64,000 nt of DNA from Burkholderia sp. (GCA_031253835.1 JAIRVP010000074.1:1-64000), one strand, 5' to 3'. Counted from the first letter of the stretch, positions 49,525 through 58,820 are shown. Numbers and translations are program-made. The notes: generated by a model not told the origin, from the letters alone.

Positions 49525-49552
49525 ATGCCCCGCCTCGGCGGGGTATTTTTTT
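49525..49552. terminator. terminator between cytochrome pair and DUF1841 gene
   Basis: The stem ATGCCCCGCC/GGCGGGGTAT (49525-49534 and 49537-49546) is flanked by A5 on the left and a T run on the right. It can serve both converging genes. Confidence 0.85.
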
Positions 49553-49597
49553 GTCCGCGGCCGGGCAGGCCCGGGCGCCGGCGTGCCGGGCCCGCGC

Positions 49598-50032
49598 TCA
49601 GTCGCGCGACGCGCGGCGCAGGATGCGCTGCAGGTACGCGTCGGTATCGGGCGGCGTGTTCGTGCGCTGCGCTTCCCAGATCGTCTCGCCGAGGCATTCC
49701 ATGATCGCGTGCTGCGCATCGTGGGTCGAGTCGAGCTTCGCGGCCAGCTTGTCGTGCGCGGCGCGGATGCCGGGCGGCTGGTCGATCGACAGCTGCTCGC
49801 TGATCGCGAGGTGCATCGACAGGTGCAGGAACGGGTTCGTCCGGCCTTCCTCGGGCGTGTAGTTGCGCGCGGCCGCGCCGTCGGCATCGGCGAGTTCGTC
49901 GTGATATTCGGGATGCTCGACGATCCAGTCGGCGGCGATCGCTTCCAGCGGCGTCAGGATCTCGCCCGCGCGCTGCTTGCGCCAGGTCTCGGTGAAAAAG
50001 CGACGCACGTCGTCGCGGCTTGGATTGAACAT
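49598..50032 (-). CDS. DUF1841 family protein
   Basis: A 144-residue soluble protein beginning MFNPSRDDVRRFFTETWRKQR, with LTPLEAIAADWIVEHPEYHDEL, NPFLHLSMHLAISEQLSIDQP and HDAQHAIMECLGETIWEAQRTN. The repeated His residues (HLSMH, HDAQH) are conserved in DUF1841 and may bind metal. Function unknown. Common as a single gene near cytochrome or rnfB/nth genes in Betaproteobacteria, as here. Confidence 0.87.
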   Translation of the reverse strand: MFNPSRDDVRRFFTETWRKQRAGEILTPLEAIAADWIVEHPEYHDELADADGAAARNYTPEEGRTNPFLHLSMHLAISEQLSIDQPPGIRAAHDKLAAKLDSTHDAQHAIMECLGETIWEAQRTNTPPDTDAYLQRILRRASRD

Positions 50033-50256
50033 GGTGGGGAAACGTCGTGATTCGGGCGGCCTCATGCCGCGTCGGGCATTGTACGCCGGGTCGGCCGACG
50101 GCGCTGGCGACGGGCCGGGGCGGGCGGTGCCGCGCAGGCCGGTCGCGACTGCGCCGGGCCGGGCCGCGCAACGGGTAAGCGCGGGCTAGGCCCGCGGCGG
50201 CCGCGCCGCTACACTCCGACGATTGCCGTCCCGGCGCCTTGCCTGCCCGTTTCATC

Positions 50257-51186
50257 ATGACCGCCACCGCCCGCCCGTCGTCCGCCGCCCTGCAGGGCAC
50301 GCTCTACGTCGCGCTGTCCGCCGCCGCGTTCGGCGCGATGGCGATCTTCGGCCGCTACGCGTATGCGGCCGGTGTCGACGTGCTCGGGCTGCTGATCGTG
50401 CGTTTCGCGATCGGCGGCGCGGTGCTCGCCGCGATCGCGCGGCACCGTCGCGTCGCGTGGCCGCGCGGACGCGCGCTCGTGCCGCTCGTGGCGATGGGCG
50501 CGGTCGGCTACGTCGGGCAGTCGTTCTGCTATTTCAGCGCGCTGCAGCACGCGCAGGCGAGCCTCGTCGCGCTGCTGCTGTACCTGTATCCGGCATTCGT
50601 CACGCTGCTGGCCGCGTGGTGGCTCGGCGAGCGCCTGACGCGTGCGAAGGCCGTCGCGCTCGTGCTGTGCGTCGCGGGTTCCGCGCTGATGGTCGGCGGC
50701 GGGCACGGCGAGCCGCTCGGGATCGCGCTCGCGCTGGCAGCCGCGGTGATCTATTCGCTGTATATCGTCGGCGGCACGAAGGCGACGCGCGGCGTCGATC
50801 CGCTCGCGACGACGGCGATCATCTGCCTGTCGGCAACCGCCACGCTCGTGGTGATCGCCGTCGTGCGGACCGCCGCGTTCGGCGCGCCGCCGCGCTGGCC
50901 CGCGACGGGCGGCGGCTGGGCGTCGATGCTCGCGATCGCACTCGTGTCGACGGTCGCGGCGATGCTCGCGTTCTTCGCCGGGCTCGAGCGGCTCGGGGCC
51001 GCGCGCACATCGATGCTGTCGACACTCGAACCGGTCGTGACGGTCGCGCTCGCGGCCATGCTGTTCGGGGAAGCGTTGTCGCCGCTGCAGTGGGCGGGCG
51101 GCGTCGCGATTCTGGCTGCGGTGCTGGCGCTCGTGCGCGCCGGCGGCGCCGCCGCAGACGACGCGACGGCGACGTCGAATGCGTAG
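50257..51186 (+). CDS. EamA/DMT-family transporter
   Basis: A 309-residue, ten-helix transporter with two EamA repeats: GTLYVALSAAAFGAMAIFGRYAYAAG in the first, then GIALALAAAVIYSLYIVGGTKATRG in the second, ending AGGVAILAAVLALVRAGGAA. It probably exports a metabolite. A TTG six codons upstream is the frame's first start; the ATG is preferred. There is no linked regulator, and the substrate is unknown. Confidence 0.88.
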   Translation: MTATARPSSAALQGTLYVALSAAAFGAMAIFGRYAYAAGVDVLGLLIVRFAIGGAVLAAIARHRRVAWPRGRALVPLVAMGAVGYVGQSFCYFSALQHAQASLVALLLYLYPAFVTLLAAWWLGERLTRAKAVALVLCVAGSALMVGGGHGEPLGIALALAAAVIYSLYIVGGTKATRGVDPLATTAIICLSATATLVVIAVVRTAAFGAPPRWPATGGGWASMLAIALVSTVAAMLAFFAGLERLGAARTSMLSTLEPVVTVALAAMLFGEALSPLQWAGGVAILAAVLALVRAGGAAADDATATSNA

Positions 51187-51255
51187 TCGGAGAGGGGCGT
51201 GACGCGGGCGTCCGTGGAGACGGCCCGCACCGTGAGTCGCTCGCGGGCCTGACGC

Positions 51256-51900
51256 TTACTCGTTGGGCGGCGGCGTCTTCGGCCGGAATTCGCACAGCGG
51301 CTCGATCGCGCAGTGCCAGCATTCGGGCTTGCGCGCCTTGCACACATAACGCCCGTGCAGGATCAGCCAGTGATGCGCGTCCTGCAGGAATTCCTTCGGC
51401 GTGAACTTCTCGAGTGCGGCCTCGACGGCCCGCACGTCCTTGCCCGGCGCGAGCCCCGTGCGGTTCGCGACGCGGAAGATATGCGTGTCGACCGCGATCG
51501 TCGGCTGGCCGAACGCGGTGTTCAGCACGACGTTCGCGGTCTTGCGGCCGACGCCCGGCAAGCCTTCGAGCGCTTCGCGATCGGCCGGCACCTCGCCGTC
51601 GTAGCGGTCGAGCAGGATCCGGCAGGTCGCGACCACGTTCTTGGCCTTGGTCCGGTACAGGCCGATCGTCTTGATGTACTCGGTGACGCCTTCCTCGCCA
51701 AGCGCGACGATTTGTCGCGGGGTGTTCGCAACCGGGAACATCTTCCGCATCGCCTTGTTGACCGACACGTCGGTCGCCTGCGCGGACAGCATCACGGCGA
51801 TCAGCAACTCGAACGGCGTCGCGTATTCGAGCTCGGTGGTCGGATGCGGATTGAGGCTCTGCAGCGTTTCGTAGATCGTGCGTCGTTTGCTGGCGTTCAT
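51256..51900 (-). CDS. nth: endonuclease III
   Basis: A 214-residue DNA glycosylase/AP lyase that removes oxidised pyrimidines. The helix-hairpin-helix LPGVGRKTANVVLN has the catalytic lysine, followed by the catalytic Asp in V-D-T-H-I-F-R-V. The 4Fe-4S cluster ligands are C-x6-C-x2-C-x5-C at the end (CKARKPECWHCAIEPLC). The ATG overlaps the rsxB stop as ATGA, so the pair forms one unit, echoing the rsx-nth order of enterobacteria. Confidence 0.96.
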   Translation of the reverse strand: MNASKRRTIYETLQSLNPHPTTELEYATPFELLIAVMLSAQATDVSVNKAMRKMFPVANTPRQIVALGEEGVTEYIKTIGLYRTKAKNVVATCRILLDRYDGEVPADREALEGLPGVGRKTANVVLNTAFGQPTIAVDTHIFRVANRTGLAPGKDVRAVEAALEKFTPKEFLQDAHHWLILHGRYVCKARKPECWHCAIEPLCEFRPKTPPPNE

Positions 51901-52805
51901 GGAGCGTTCTGGTCGGGCGGCGCGGACGGGCCGCCGGGGGCGTCGTCGCCTGCGTCGTTCGCTTGATCGTCGCCGCCGGCAGCCGCGGCGTCGGCGGCGC
52001 GCTGCGCCTGCTGTTCGGCCAGCCGTTTGCGGCGCGCCTCGGCCGCGTCGATCTGCGCCTGGACGGCCACGCTCACGCCTTCGGTGTTCTTCGGCCCGGC
52101 GCCTTGCCCGGACAGTTCTTCCTTCTTCTTGCGTGCGCGCTCGAGCGCGGCGGCGATGATCGCGCGTTTCTTCGCGTCGGCGTCGTCGGCGGCCGGCGCG
52201 GCCGCGGGGGCGTCCGACTGCGCCGCGGGTTGTTCCGCGGCCGGCTTCGCGGCACTGGCCGCGCGACGTGCGGCGGCGCGTGCTTCGGCGGCTTCGCGTT
52301 CGCGGCGCTGGCGCGCGAGCCGCAGGTCGTGGCGTTCGCGCGCGGCGTCGGTCTGCTCCTGCGACCACGCATCCCAGCCGGTGCGCTCGCCGGTCACGGG
52401 CAGCATGGCGATGCAGTCGACCGGGCAGGGCGGCACGCACAGGTCGCAGCCAGTGCATTGCGCTTCGATGATCGTGTGCATCTGCTTCGGCGCGCCGACG
52501 ATCGCGTCGACCGGGCACGCCTGCATGCACAGCGTGCAGCCGATGCACAGGCTTTCGTCGATGAAGGCGACCGCGCGCGGATGCTCGCTGCCGTTGACGG
52601 GATTCAGCGGAATCACCGGCTTGCCGAGCAGGCCCGCGAGGCGCGCGATGCCTTCGGCGCCGCCGGGCGGGCACTGGTTGTAGTTCGCGTCGCCGGCGGC
52701 GATCGCCTCGGCGTACGGACGGCAGCCGTCATAGCCGCACTTCGTGCATTGCGTCTGGGGAAGCAGATCTTCGATGCGATCCGCGAGTGTTTTGGAATCG
52801 GTCAC
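51897..52805 (-). CDS. rsxB: RnfB/RsxB-type ferredoxin with long Ala/Arg-rich C-terminal tail
   Basis: An iron-sulphur electron-transfer protein of the Rnf/Rsx complex. About 302 residues from a GTG start (MTDSKTLADRIEDLLPQ). The Fe-S domain uses Cys20, Cys23, Cys28 and Cys45. Two 4Fe-4S ferredoxin motifs follow (CIGCTLCMQACPVDAI, CTGCDLCVPPCPVDCI). The N-terminal membrane helix of E. coli RnfB is absent. From about residue 165 the protein is a charged, Ala-rich, coiled-coil-prone extension not found in the classical protein. No other rnf/rsx genes are nearby. Confidence 0.87.
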   Translation of the reverse strand: MTDSKTLADRIEDLLPQTQCTKCGYDGCRPYAEAIAAGDANYNQCPPGGAEGIARLAGLLGKPVIPLNPVNGSEHPRAVAFIDESLCIGCTLCMQACPVDAIVGAPKQMHTIIEAQCTGCDLCVPPCPVDCIAMLPVTGERTGWDAWSQEQTDAARERHDLRLARQRREREAAEARAAARRAASAAKPAAEQPAAQSDAPAAAPAADDADAKKRAIIAAALERARKKKEELSGQGAGPKNTEGVSVAVQAQIDAAEARRKRLAEQQAQRAADAAAAGGDDQANDAGDDAPGGPSAPPDQNAP

Positions 52806-53057
52806 GGTGACAACGGGCGCAGCGGCGCCGAATGGCTCTCGGCCGCGTCGGACGCAGCCGGAAAGGTTTGCCAAAGCTCGATTATCGCCGATTTCCCGCA
52901 TTGCGCTGGACGCCGTCTGTGCGCATAATCGAACCGCTTTTTTGCAGGGGCTCAGCAGGAGGGCGGCCGCACGCGGCGCGCCCGTTCCAGGGCGGCCGGC
53001 GCCAAGGCGGTGGGCGTGCCGGTCCGGATCAAGCGGCTCACATAGCAAAACGCCACC

Positions 53058-53690
53058 ATGAATCAGCCAAAAATCAAAAGAGATCCTGAAGGTACACGCC
53101 GCCGCATCCTGATGGCGGCAGCCGAAGAGTTCGCGAGTGGAGGGCTGTTCGGCGCACGCGTCGACCAGATTGCGCGCCGGGCCGAAACCAACGAGCGCAT
53201 GCTCTATTACTACTTCGGCAGCAAGGAGCAACTGTTCACGGCCGTGCTCGAACACGCGTTCTCCGCGCTGACCGAGGCCGAGCGCGTGCTCGATCTCGAC
53301 GGCGTCGCGCCGGTCGAAGCCGTCACGCGGCTCGCGCATTTCGTTTGGGACTACTACCGCGACCATCCGGAACTGCTCAGGCTCATCAACAACGAGAACC
53401 TGCACGAAGCGCGCTACCTGCACAAGTCGACGCGGATCCGCGAGATGATGTCGCCGATCGTCGCGAAGCTCGGCAACGTGCTGATGCGCGGCCAGAAGGC
53501 CGGGCTGTTCCGCAGCGACGTCGATCCGCTGCGCTTCTACGTGACGCTGTCGGGGCTCGGCTACTACATCGTGTCGAACCGCTTCACGCTCGCCGCGACG
53601 CTCGGCCGCGACTTCACCGACACCGACGAGCGCGCGGAGATGGTCCGGATGAACACCGAGGTGCTGCTCGCGTATCTGCTGCGGCGCTGA
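53058..53690 (+). CDS. TetR/AcrR-family transcriptional regulator
   Basis: A 210-residue regulator with the N-terminal TetR helix-turn-helix (RRRILMAAAEEFASGGLFGARVDQIARRAETNERMLYYYFGSKEQLF, residues about 14-60). The C-terminal domain (LAHFVWDYYRDHPELLRLINNENLHEARYL) resembles the RutR-like group that regulates pyrimidine or fatty-acid genes. No adjacent divergent target suggests itself. It ends before a strong terminator and converges with phaZ. Confidence 0.9.
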   Translation: MNQPKIKRDPEGTRRRILMAAAEEFASGGLFGARVDQIARRAETNERMLYYYFGSKEQLFTAVLEHAFSALTEAERVLDLDGVAPVEAVTRLAHFVWDYYRDHPELLRLINNENLHEARYLHKSTRIREMMSPIVAKLGNVLMRGQKAGLFRSDVDPLRFYVTLSGLGYYIVSNRFTLAATLGRDFTDTDERAEMVRMNTEVLLAYLLRR

Positions 53691-53711
53691 CGCGCCGACG
53701 CCGGATGTAGA

Positions 53712-53746
53712 AACGCCGCCGTGCGCAGGCAACGGCGGCGTTTTTT
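53712..53746 (+). terminator. terminator after TetR gene
   Basis: AACGCCGCCGT (53712-53722) pairs with ACGGCGGCGTT (53732-53742), followed by further Ts. On the minus strand only a short T run follows, so it serves the rightward gene best. Confidence 0.87.
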
Positions 53747-53763
53747 CGTCGGAACGCGGTAGG

Positions 53764-55245
53764 TCAGGCAGCCTTGCGCGTGCGAACGGTTTTTGCGCGC
53801 GGGGTGCTGGCGGCACGCTTCGCGGCCGGCGCGGCCGTGGCAGGGGCTGCGGCGACGGCGGCCTTGGCCGGCGCCTTCGCGCGCGTGCGCTTCGCTACCG
53901 TGGCGCGCGTCGCTTCGGCCGGTGCGTTGGCGGCCGGCACGGCTGCGAGCGTCGTGGCCGCCGGCGCGTCCGGTTGATCCTTCGTCGCGCCGTGCTTCGG
54001 CTCCGGCGCATGCTCGCGGATGAAGTCGCGCAGTTGCGGGTAGATGATCGTGCGCCAGCGGCGGCCCGAGAAGATCCCGTAGTGGCCGCACTTCTCGGCG
54101 GTCAGGCTGCGGCGATCATCTTGCGGGATGCCCGTGCACAGCTCGTGCGCGACGTGCGTCTGGCCGCTGCCCGAGATGTCGTCGAGTTCGCCCTCGATCG
54201 TCATCAGCGCGGTGTGCTTGATGTCCTGCGGCCGCACGCGCTCGCCTTCGACATCCCACGTGCCTTCGGCCAGCCGGAATTCCTGGAACACGACGCGGAT
54301 CGTCTCGAGGTAATACTCGGCGGCCATGTCGAGCACCGCGTTGTACTCGTCGTAGAAGCGGCGGTGCGCTTCGGCGTCGTCCTCGTCGCCGCGCAGCAGG
54401 CTCTGGTAGAAATCCCAGTGCGATTGCGCGTGCCGTTCCGGGTTCATCGCGACGAAGCCCGTGTGCTGCAGGAAGCCCGGATACACCTGGCGGCCTTCGC
54501 CCGGATAGTTCGCGGGCACCGTGTGGATCACGTTGTTCTCGAACCACGCGGTCGAGTGCTGCGTCGCGAGCGAGTTCACCGACGTCGGGCTGCGGCGCGC
54601 ATCGATCGGGCCGCCCATCATCGTCATCGTGAGCGGCGTGTCCTCGCCGCGGCTCGCCATCAGCGAGATCGCCGCGAGCACCGGCACCGTCGGCTGGCAC
54701 ACCGAGATCACGTGCAGGTTGCGCGCGCCGATGTGACGGATGAATTCCTGGATGTACGCGATGTAGTCGTGCAGGTGGAACGGGCCCGTCTCGATCGGCA
54801 CCATCCGTGCATCGATCCAGTCGGTGATGTAGACCTTGTGATCCTGCAGCAGCGTGCGCACCGTGTCGCGCAGCAGCGTCGAGTGGTGGCCCGACAACGG
54901 CGCGCAGACCAGCACGACCGGCTCGTCCTTCAGTTGCGTGACCGCATCGGCATCGTCCGAGTAGCGCTTGAAACGCAGCAACCGGCAGAACGGCTTCTCG
55001 ACGATCGTCTGCTCGACGATCGGGATGTTGTGGCCGTCCTTGACGATCTGATGAATGTTGAATTCGGGCTTCTCGTAATCCTTGCCGAGCCGGTACATCA
55101 GTTCGTAAGCGGCGGCCATGCGGGGCGCGCCGGGCATCAGCGAGAACGGGCTGGACGGGTTGGCGAACGATTTGGACGCGGCCTGGGCCCAGGCCGTCAG
55201 CGGGCTCAGCATGGCGCGCTGGAATTCGTGCAGTTGGTAAAGCAT
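53764..55245 (-). CDS. phaZ: intracellular polyhydroxyalkanoate depolymerase with basic C-terminal tail
   Basis: Mobilises stored PHB granules inside the cell. A 493-residue protein starting MLYQLHEFQRAMLSPLTAWAQ. The nucleophile motif is I-S-V-C-Q-P with Cys183, the same position as in Ralstonia PhaZa1. Other family motifs are VLVCAPLSGHHSTLLRDTV and CGHYGIFSGRRWR near the catalytic His. The core ends near residue 415; the last 75 or so residues are Ala/Lys/Arg/Pro-rich (KRTRAKAPAKAAVAAAP...KTVRTRKAA), like histone H1 or PhaF. Such a tail could bind DNA and tether granules; that is inference. Confidence 0.92.
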   Translation of the reverse strand: MLYQLHEFQRAMLSPLTAWAQAASKSFANPSSPFSLMPGAPRMAAAYELMYRLGKDYEKPEFNIHQIVKDGHNIPIVEQTIVEKPFCRLLRFKRYSDDADAVTQLKDEPVVLVCAPLSGHHSTLLRDTVRTLLQDHKVYITDWIDARMVPIETGPFHLHDYIAYIQEFIRHIGARNLHVISVCQPTVPVLAAISLMASRGEDTPLTMTMMGGPIDARRSPTSVNSLATQHSTAWFENNVIHTVPANYPGEGRQVYPGFLQHTGFVAMNPERHAQSHWDFYQSLLRGDEDDAEAHRRFYDEYNAVLDMAAEYYLETIRVVFQEFRLAEGTWDVEGERVRPQDIKHTALMTIEGELDDISGSGQTHVAHELCTGIPQDDRRSLTAEKCGHYGIFSGRRWRTIIYPQLRDFIREHAPEPKHGATKDQPDAPAATTLAAVPAANAPAEATRATVAKRTRAKAPAKAAVAAAPATAAPAAKRAASTPRAKTVRTRKAA

Positions 55246-55468
55246 GCAGGCTACTCCCGCGTGGGGGACGGTGCGCAAGGGCGGCGTGGGGCGTCGCGGC
55301 GTGCCGTGTGGGTCAGCGGCCGGCCATGTTGCAGTGCGGCCGGACAATCGCGTCGATCATATCGGACAACGATGGGTGGTGCAATGCAACATTTCCCCGA
55401 TTTTTCATCAAAATTTTGCGATTTGACGATCTCTGACCAAGCCGCCCGCACCCCCGTCCAGCCCCCCG

Positions 55469-57298
55469 TCAACGCCCCGTCGCCACGGCCGGCGCGGGCT
55501 GGCCGGCGGCCCGGGCCATCGCCTCCTCGTGGTGCATCAGGTTCATCGCGGTATGCACGAGCGCCACGTGGGAGAACGCCTGCGGGAAGTTCCCGACGAG
55601 CCGCCCGGCGACCGGGTCGTACTCCTCCGCGAGCAGCCCGAGGTCGTTCGACAGCGCGAGCAGCCGGCTGAACAGCCGGTGCGCGTCGTCGATCCGGCCG
55701 AGCAGCGCGTAGTTGTCGACCAGCCAGAAGCTGCACGCGAGAAACGTGCCTTCGCCGGGCGGCAGGCCGTCGTCGTAGTCGGTCGTGCGGTAGCGCATCA
55801 CGAGCCCGTCGTGCAGCAATTCGCGCTCGATCGCCTCGACCGTGCCGACGATCCGCGGGTCTTCCGGCGGCAGGAAGCCGAGCAGCGGCATCAGCAGCAC
55901 GCTCGCGTCGAGTTCGTCGCTGCCGTAGCTCTGCGCGAACGCCTGCTTGCCTTCGTGCCATGCGTTGGCGCAGACGTCCGCATGGATCTGCTCGCGCAGC
56001 GCGCGCCAGCGGTCGAGCGAGCCGGGCAGCCGGAACATTTCCGCCGACTTGATCGCGCGGTCGAACGCGACCCACGCCATCACCTTCGAGAACGTGAAAT
56101 GGAGGCGGCCGCCGCGCGTTTCCCAGATCCCTTCGTCGGGTTCCTGCCAGATCTTCTCGAGATGGTCGAGCAGCGCGCACTGCACGGACCAGACCGTGTC
56201 GTCGGCCTGCAGGCCGCCCACGCGCGCGAGGTGCAGCGCGGCCATCACCTCGCCGAACACGTCGAGCTGGAGCTGGTTCGCGGCGCCGTTGCCGACGCGG
56301 ACCGGCTTCGAATCCTGATAGCCGGGCAGCCAGTCGAGCTCCATTTCCGGCAGCCGGCGTTCGCCGGCGATCCCGTACATGATCTGGATCTGCTCCGGCG
56401 ACCCGGCCATCACGCGGCCGAGCCACGTGCGCCACGCGCGCGCCTCGTCGTAGTAGCCGCCGCGCATCAGCGCGAGCAGCGTGATCGTCGCGTCGCGCAG
56501 CCAGCAGAAGCGGTAGTCCCAGTTGCGGTTGCCGCCGATCTTCTCGGGCAGCGACGTGGTCGGCGCCGCGACGATGCCGCCGGTCGGCTCGTACGCGAGC
56601 GCCTTCAGCGTGATCAGCGAACGGCGCACGGCCGCCGCGTAGCGACCCTGCACCTGGCAGCGGCCCGACCATTCGAGCCAGTAGTTCTCGGTGCGCGCGA
56701 GCATCGACAGCGGGTCGCGCGCGGGCGGCAGCCGCATGTGCGACGCCGCATAGCTGAGCGAGAACGGCACGCGCTCGTCGGCGCCGACCGTGAATTCCGC
56801 GAGCGTATGGAGATTCTTGCCGGTGAGCGGCACCGGCGTGCGCAGCACGACGGTGTCGGGGCCCGCGATCGCCTTCATGCCGTCCTCGCGGGCCAGTTGC
56901 GTGACCCACGGGATCGAGAAGCCGTAGTCGAAGCGCAACACGAGCTCCATGCGCATCTTCATCGTGCCGTGGCGGCCGACGACGATCCGCACCAGCTCGG
57001 ACCAGCCGTTGCCGGGCGGCATGAAGTCGATCACGGTGACGGCGCCGTCGGCGCTTTCGTAATCGGTTTCGAGAATCAGCGTGTCGCCGCGATAGCGGCG
57101 CGTGGTGTGCGTGATCGCGGCGTCGGCAGCCGGAGCCAGCAGCCAGCGGCCGTGCTCGGGGGTGCCGAGAAGCGCCGCGAAGCAGGCGCCCGAATCGAAA
57201 CGGGGCCAGCACAGCCAGTCGACGGAGCCGTCTTTCGAGATCAGCGCGGCCGTGTGGCCGTCGCCGACGAGGGCGTAGTCTTCGATCAGGGCGGGCAT
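55469..57298 (-). CDS. glycoside hydrolase family 15 (glucoamylase/trehalase-like)
   Basis: A 609-residue GH15 enzyme. The N-terminal beta-sandwich begins MPALIEDYALVGDGHTAALISKDGSVDWLCWPRFDS. The (alpha/alpha)6 barrel has GNRNWDYRFCWLRDAT, the GNGAANQLQLDVFGEV motif and EEYDPVAGRLVGNFPQAFSHVAL, with the general-base Glu in E-E-Y-D. Bacterial GH15 proteins of this type hydrolyse trehalose or maltooligosaccharides in the cytoplasm; no signal peptide is present. It is far from otsA in this window, although GH15 and ots genes are often neighbours elsewhere. Confidence 0.93.
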   Translation of the reverse strand: MPALIEDYALVGDGHTAALISKDGSVDWLCWPRFDSGACFAALLGTPEHGRWLLAPAADAAITHTTRRYRGDTLILETDYESADGAVTVIDFMPPGNGWSELVRIVVGRHGTMKMRMELVLRFDYGFSIPWVTQLAREDGMKAIAGPDTVVLRTPVPLTGKNLHTLAEFTVGADERVPFSLSYAASHMRLPPARDPLSMLARTENYWLEWSGRCQVQGRYAAAVRRSLITLKALAYEPTGGIVAAPTTSLPEKIGGNRNWDYRFCWLRDATITLLALMRGGYYDEARAWRTWLGRVMAGSPEQIQIMYGIAGERRLPEMELDWLPGYQDSKPVRVGNGAANQLQLDVFGEVMAALHLARVGGLQADDTVWSVQCALLDHLEKIWQEPDEGIWETRGGRLHFTFSKVMAWVAFDRAIKSAEMFRLPGSLDRWRALREQIHADVCANAWHEGKQAFAQSYGSDELDASVLLMPLLGFLPPEDPRIVGTVEAIERELLHDGLVMRYRTTDYDDGLPPGEGTFLACSFWLVDNYALLGRIDDAHRLFSRLLALSNDLGLLAEEYDPVAGRLVGNFPQAFSHVALVHTAMNLMHHEEAMARAAGQPAPAVATGR

Positions 57299-57463
57299 GG
57301 GCAGGCGATCCTTGGGTATTCGAGTTCACAATGCGGACGGCGGCGGTCGGGCTTCACGCCCGGGCGTCGCGCCCCGTATACTCGGCCGGGCGGCGGAGCG
57401 CATGGTCGGCCGGCGTTTCGTCCTATCTCAACACTTGAAGCGACTCGATGCAAGGAGGATTCA

Positions 57464-58708
57464 ATGCCCAACCGTTTACGCGAGCGTGACGCACGCGCTT
57501 CGACACGAGGGTTCCCGCTTAGGCTCGCTCACTGGATGAAAGGTTTCGCGATCGTGCTCTCCCTGTCCGCGACCCACGCATTTGCGCAGCAATCGCCCGC
57601 ACCGTCCGACGGCGTCTACAACCTGCTGGTCGGCACTTACACGGGCGGCGGCAGCGACGGCATCTATGTTTACCGCTTCGATACCAAAACCGGCAGCGTC
57701 GCGCCCGTCTCGTCGGCGAAGACCGTGAACCCGTCGTACCTGTTGCCGAGCCGCGACGGTCGCACCGTCTACGCGGTCAACGAGCTGCCCGGCGACGACG
57801 GGCCGGCGTCGCAGCGCGGCGGTGTCAGCGCGTTCCGCTTCGACGCGAAGACGGGCGCGCTGAGCTTCATCGACCGCGTGTCGTCGGAAGGGAACGATCC
57901 TTGCTATCTCGCGCTGTCGCCGGACGGCAAGTACCTCGTGACGGCCAACTACTCGGTCGCGAAGGATCCGGGCGGCAGCTTCGCGGTGTTTCCGCTGCGC
58001 GAGGACGGCGCAGTCGGCCAGTCGGTGTTGGCCGTGCATCACGAAGGCACGGGGCCCGTGAAGGGCCGCCAGGACGGCGCGCACGTGCACTCGACGGTGT
58101 TCTCGCCGGACGGCCATTACCTGTTCGTGCAGGATCTCGGCACGGACAAGATTTACGGCTATCGCTACACGGTGGACGGCAGCCGCGGGCTGATCAGCCC
58201 GACCGACACGCGCTACACGCCGGTGAAGGCCGGCTCGGGCCCGCGTCACATGGTGTTCGGCGCCGATGGCCGGTTCGCGTACGTGACGAGCGAGCTCAAC
58301 GCGGCGGTCGAGGTGTTCGGCTATCACGACGGCAAGCTGACGCCGGTCGAGACGGTGTCGATGACGGCGCCGGGCTTCAAGGGCAAGGTCGGCGGCGGCG
58401 CGATCCACCTGTCGCCGGACGGCCGCTTCCTGTACGTGAGCAACCGCGGCGACGCGAACGACCTCGTGATCTACGCGGTGAACAAGGCCGACGGCCGGCT
58501 GAAGCAGGTCGGCCGCCAGTCGAGCCTCGGCAAGACGCCGCGCGAGTTCCTGATCGATCCGACCGGCAAGTGGCTGATCGTCGGCAACCAGGACAGCGAC
58601 ACGTTCTACGTGTTCAGCCGCGATGTCGAGACGGGGCAGCTCGGCGCGAATCCGCAGAAGGTGGCAGTCGGCAAGCCGGTCGACTTCAAGCTGGTGCCGG
58701 TGCAGTAA
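57464..58708 (+). CDS. lactonase-family (Pgl-like) beta-propeller protein, exported
   Basis: A 414-residue seven-bladed propeller of the 6-phosphogluconolactonase/YbhE family: LLVGTYTGGGSDGIYVYRFD, SYLLPSRDGRTVYAVNE, PCYLALSPDGKYLVTANYS, GAHVHSTVFSPDGHYLFVQDLGTDKIYGY, GSGPRHMVFGADGRFAYV and FLIDPTGKWLIVGNQDSD. A signal peptide (MKGFAIVLSLSATHAFA from Met25) suggests export, unlike cytoplasmic Pgl. AAGGAGG at 57452-57458 supports the longer start MPNRLRERDARA, giving an unusually long n-region. Substrate uncertain. Confidence 0.9.
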   Translation: MPNRLRERDARASTRGFPLRLAHWMKGFAIVLSLSATHAFAQQSPAPSDGVYNLLVGTYTGGGSDGIYVYRFDTKTGSVAPVSSAKTVNPSYLLPSRDGRTVYAVNELPGDDGPASQRGGVSAFRFDAKTGALSFIDRVSSEGNDPCYLALSPDGKYLVTANYSVAKDPGGSFAVFPLREDGAVGQSVLAVHHEGTGPVKGRQDGAHVHSTVFSPDGHYLFVQDLGTDKIYGYRYTVDGSRGLISPTDTRYTPVKAGSGPRHMVFGADGRFAYVTSELNAAVEVFGYHDGKLTPVETVSMTAPGFKGKVGGGAIHLSPDGRFLYVSNRGDANDLVIYAVNKADGRLKQVGRQSSLGKTPREFLIDPTGKWLIVGNQDSDTFYVFSRDVETGQLGANPQKVAVGKPVDFKLVPVQ

Positions 58709-58726
58709 AGGCCAAAGCCGCAAATG

Positions 58727-58759
58727 AAAAGGGCGCTGCCGATGCAGCGCCCTTTTTTT
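58727..58759. terminator. bidirectional terminator between lactonase and ftsK genes
   Basis: GGGCGCTGC (58731-58739) pairs with GCAGCGCCC (58744-58752), with AAAA before and TTTTTTT after, so either convergent transcript can end here. Confidence 0.88.
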
Positions 58760-58820
58760 CGGGGCGGCCGGTTTCCCGGTGTGCCCGTATCGATCGACGG
58801 CGGCCGCCGGGCCGCCGCGC

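Noticed and set aside
55529..57463. N-terminal extension of the lactonase frame by 645 codons
   Set aside because: It lies antisense to the GH15 gene. The perfect AAGGAGG before 57464 sets the real start.
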